Below are positions 61,964 through 64,000 of a stretch of DNA of 64,000 bases, in pieces. Source of the DNA: Thiohalocapsa sp. PB-PSB1. GTDB taxonomy: Bacteria > Pseudomonadota > Gammaproteobacteria > Chromatiales > Chromatiaceae. The stretch lies in assembly GCA_016745215.1 (NCBI GenBank), contig CP050890.1, positions 6,510,001-6,574,000 on the forward strand. The letters are read 5' to 3'. The translations under genes and the position numbers were made by a program. The stretch's first letter is position 1. Each line of letters begins with the position of its first letter. The notes under the pieces are model-generated. The model saw nothing but the letters and a program-made list of their open reading frames with translations. It searched no databases and was not told where the DNA came from.

Positions 61964-63418
61964 CAATACCTTCGCCAAATGACCCGATCTCATGCTGCAC
62001 TAAGTTCTTGATTAATCCGCCCCAGATTTGCAGCCTGCTCAAGGGCTTGGTCAATAATATTTGCTTCGGGCATTTCCGGAAGCATTTTTAACACCTCCAG
62101 GACGTATTTCCGGCCGCGGAAGTGGGCTTTGAGGTCATTGACGCTAAAGCTCGGACAGTGCTCGCGCACCGTTCGCATCAGGATCTGGGACAGGTTGATC
62201 ATCAGCATCGCCAGGTTGGCACTGTTGTAGACCGGCGTTGGCTTGGTCACCATGAAGTCTTCCAAGCCCCAGTACTGTTTGGCGTCTCGGAAGTTGAACT
62301 CGATTTGGAAGCGCAAGCGATAGTAATCGATGAGCGCTTCGTAGCCTAACTCGAGATCACTACTGAAAAGGATGACATGGGCCTGGGCACCGGTGCGTTG
62401 GTTGGTCTTGACGAGGATCACGACATTGAGCCGGTCGGGGAATTTTTTGTGCCAAACGGGCAGTTGGTAGATGGCCGTATGAACCTGTCCTTCCACGGAA
62501 GTGGCTTTGAGAAAGCACGGCGGCAAGTGTTGATAATCGAGCTTGCTGCCGTACTTGCGCCGCGGGCCGCGCCCGGCGTAGGGGCCGTCATAGGGCAGAT
62601 ACAGCGCGCTGTTGTGGCGCAATTTGCTGATCAACTCTAAGCCCGTGCGACGGACCATTTGCAGCGCTTGATTATGGCCGAAGGCCCCGTCGAAGACGAA
62701 ATAACGCACCGTCAGCGTCTGGCACACCAGTGCCAGCACCTGGCGCAGAAGGTCTTGAACGAACTGCAAATAGGGCGACAGACTCACCTCCCGGCGATTG
62801 CCATTGCGGCTACCTTTCGGCCGCCCTCGGCCCTTACCCCGACCCGCTTTGGACGCTTTCGGGCAGCTCGCGGCCGTCTCTTTGAGAATCGGCTCCAGGC
62901 GCAATGGGTACGAACAGCGCCGTTGCACGCTAATCAACGACAGGCTCAGAAAACACAACCCCGGGATCGTCTTGCCAACCACCGAGGAGAAAAAACGATC
63001 CAGACCGTGGGTCTTCTTGCCCGATTTGCTCACCACCACTTCATCGCCCGCCAGCAACCATTGCGTTTCGTCGCCCAGCAGGTGCTGGCGAATCACCAGC
63101 CAATGCACTTGGCCCCAACTGAGCGTGGTGTTGAACAACCGCTGCAGCGTCCGATAGCTTCCCCCGCGCTCGGTCCAGCGCGATAGCCCCCGCATCGTTA
63201 CCCGCCCCGTCATCGCCAACAGCCCTTCCACAACGCAACCCAAACGGCCAAGGCTCGTCTTATCTACGCTCTGGCTTAAGCAGCTCAAGATCAGCATAAT
63301 GTCGGGCATGGGCGATAGCCTCCTGTGGGAATAGGTCTTCGGATTAGTAACTGGATAACCTATCACCTCGGGCTGTCGCCCACCTAATTTTTGGCGCTAA
63401 TTTTTGGCGAAGGTATTG
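61964..63418 (-). mobile_element. Complete IS4-family insertion sequence, 1455 bp
   Basis: CAATACCTTCGCCAAA (61964-61979) is the exact inverse of TTTGGCGAAGGTATTG (63403-63418), and both ends are bordered by ATGAAC (61958-61963 and 63419-63424), a 6-bp target duplication. One transposase gene fills the inside. Perfect ends, target duplication and an intact gene suggest a recent insertion. Confidence 0.95.
61990..63309 (-). CDS. IS4-family transposase
   Basis: From MPDIMLILSCL the protein has 439 aa; an in-frame start at 63366 would add 19. DDE catalytic residues fit LAGDEVVVSKSGKK and VRYFVFDGAFGHNQ, and the YREK signature Y(2)R(3)E(6)K is visible in YYRLRFQIEFNFRDAKQYWG. It cuts and pastes the element through its 16-bp ends. 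No frameshift or stop is seen, so it is probably active. Confidence 0.93.
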   Translation of the reverse strand: MPDIMLILSCLSQSVDKTSLGRLGCVVEGLLAMTGRVTMRGLSRWTERGGSYRTLQRLFNTTLSWGQVHWLVIRQHLLGDETQWLLAGDEVVVSKSGKKTHGLDRFFSSVVGKTIPGLCFLSLSLISVQRRCSYPLRLEPILKETAASCPKASKAGRGKGRGRPKGSRNGNRREVSLSPYLQFVQDLLRQVLALVCQTLTVRYFVFDGAFGHNQALQMVRRTGLELISKLRHNSALYLPYDGPYAGRGPRRKYGSKLDYQHLPPCFLKATSVEGQVHTAIYQLPVWHKKFPDRLNVVILVKTNQRTGAQAHVILFSSDLELGYEALIDYYRLRFQIEFNFRDAKQYWGLEDFMVTKPTPVYNSANLAMLMINLSQILMRTVREHCPSFSVNDLKAHFRGRKYVLEVLKMLPEMPEANIIDQALEQAANLGRINQELSAA

Positions 63419-63688
63419 ATGAACAGACACCCATTTAGTTTGCTGTTCGGCAAAGAAGATCTACTCCTACTCCGCCCCGAGTGGCGCGAGACAATGCTGC
63501 TGTTGGCCGGTATCCTGTTTCTCCAAGGTAAAGCAAAGGTGGACGGACTGTTCGAGGCAATCATCGATCACTTGCCTCCAGCCGAGGCAAGTAGCGCAAG
63601 ACGCAGCGGTATCAATCTGATCGCCGCTATGGCCCAGGAGTTGGATGTATTCGGATACCAAGTCCCAGACCCACTTCAGGAACTGCGC
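63419..63688 (+). pseudogene. Remnant of a NACHT/STAND protein C-terminal region
   Basis: Ninety codons, starting at the ATG of the IS target duplication, run in frame into the TcmP-like gene. The segment LLLLRPEWRETMLLLAGILF, then GKAKVDGLFEAIIDHL and LDVFGYQVPDPLQEL resembles the last helical repeats of NACHT-type ATPases common in sulfur bacteria. The N-terminal domains are absent upstream, even before the IS inserted, so it is a fragment. The family call is from memory. Confidence 0.5.
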
Positions 63689-64000
63689 ATGTCGAATGAA
63701 ACCGGGAAAACGCAGAAGAAAGACCACAGGTTCGGCGGCCCATGGACGCTGATCAAGCTCGACGTGCTGCGCCAGTATCTGTCCGCATATACAACGGCGC
63801 TCAAGAAACAGGCCTTCGAGCTGGTCTATATCGATGCATTCGCCGGCAGTGGTGACTTCTCGCCGGGCAGCGGTGAGTCGCAACAGGTCGGCTCCGTGCG
63901 GATTGCACTGGACACGCCAGGCTTTCACCGATACTGCTTCATCGAGCAGAACAGCCGTCGATACCGGGAACTGGAGGCGATCAAGCAGCAGCACCCGGAG
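63689..64000 (+). CDS. TcmP-like (three-Cys-motif partner) protein, 3' end cut by window edge
   Basis: Starting MSNETGKTQKKDHRFGGPWT at 63689, with AGGA 9 bases upstream, the first 104 codons match the TcmP family: HRFGGPWTLIKLDVLRQYL, TTALKKQAFELVYIDAFAGS, and CFIEQNSRRYRELEAI. The DAFAGSG motif resembles a SAM-dependent methyltransferase site. TcmP is usually encoded next to a three-Cys-motif (Gp37/DUF5131) gene, which would lie to the right of this window. The role is unproven. Confidence 0.8.
   Translation, partial: MSNETGKTQKKDHRFGGPWTLIKLDVLRQYLSAYTTALKKQAFELVYIDAFAGSGDFSPGSGESQQVGSVRIALDTPGFHRYCFIEQNSRRYRELEAIKQQHPE

Noticed and set aside
1..64000. tRNA, rRNA and CRISPR arrays
   Set aside because: I found no cloverleaf with a GTTCGANTC-type T arm in non-coding DNA, no rRNA segments and no regularly spaced repeats with unique spacers. 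The direct repeats present are tandem or dispersed singly.

Overview
The window looks like a chromosomal segment of a gammaproteobacterium, most plausibly a Chromatiales-like (purple sulfur bacteria-type) organism. The main support is an almost complete division and cell wall (dcw) cluster in gammaproteobacterial order, followed by lpxC, a DUF721 gene, an M23 peptidase gene, secA and argJ. A Nudix/thiamine-phosphate-synthase fusion, a MoxR/DUF58/VWA (Bat) operon, a PEP-CTERM protein and an H-NS variant ending in an RGxLPRWM-type core agree with this. The genus is inference only.

Layout. 1-9.4 kb: a truncated class III cyclase/ATPase, a lipoprotein, alanine dehydrogenase, a small secreted protein, a PEP-CTERM protein, a secreted unknown and a peptidoglycan hydrolase. 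8.9-13.0 kb is a decay zone: a small membrane protein gene cut by an in-frame stop, an MscS channel pseudogene carrying a 256-bp mobile element with a target duplication, and a transposase remnant. 13.0-31.2 kb: mraZ promoter and operator, then mraZ-rsmH-ftsL-ftsI-murF-mraY-murD-ftsW-murG-murC-murB-ddl-ftsQ-ftsA-ftsZ-lpxC. murE is absent from its usual place between ftsI and murF, where a 42-codon ORF overlaps both neighbours by ATGA. A second coupled small ORF (63 codons) sits between murG and murC. 31-38 kb: DUF721, M23 peptidase, secA, argJ, Nudix/ThiE-like fusion. 38.5-46 kb: small hypothetical genes, an H-NS-like gene, a CbiX-type chelatase, an isolated pair of Arn-type genes, a SOUL protein and a membrane-anchored propeller-like protein. 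46.5-55 kb: gltX overlapping a MoxR ATPase gene, then DUF58, DUF4381-like, two VWA proteins and BatD. 55-62 kb: a DUF882 peptidase, two lytic transglycosylases, a zinc-ribbon unknown, an epimerase, a DUF1028 hydrolase and a secreted glutaminase. 62-64 kb: a complete IS4-family element, a NACHT-like remnant and the start of a TcmP-like gene, both at the right edge.

Cross-cutting structure. A dispersed palindromic repeat of about 160 bp occurs as six full-size or near-full copies plus reduced copies. Four copies lie exactly in tail-to-tail gene junctions, and repeat ends supply the stop codons of three neighbouring genes. One copy is split by a 233-bp AT-rich element with 10-bp inverted ends and a 6-bp target duplication. 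A 29-bp GTCGTT-type repeat is shared between the arnD downstream region and the glutaminase gene, where it sits in frame between 27-bp direct duplications.

How the genes fit together: most of the window serves envelope growth. It holds lipid II synthesis, the divisome, lipid A commitment (lpxC), Sec export, several peptidoglycan hydrolases, and a Bat system linked to envelope stress in other bacteria.
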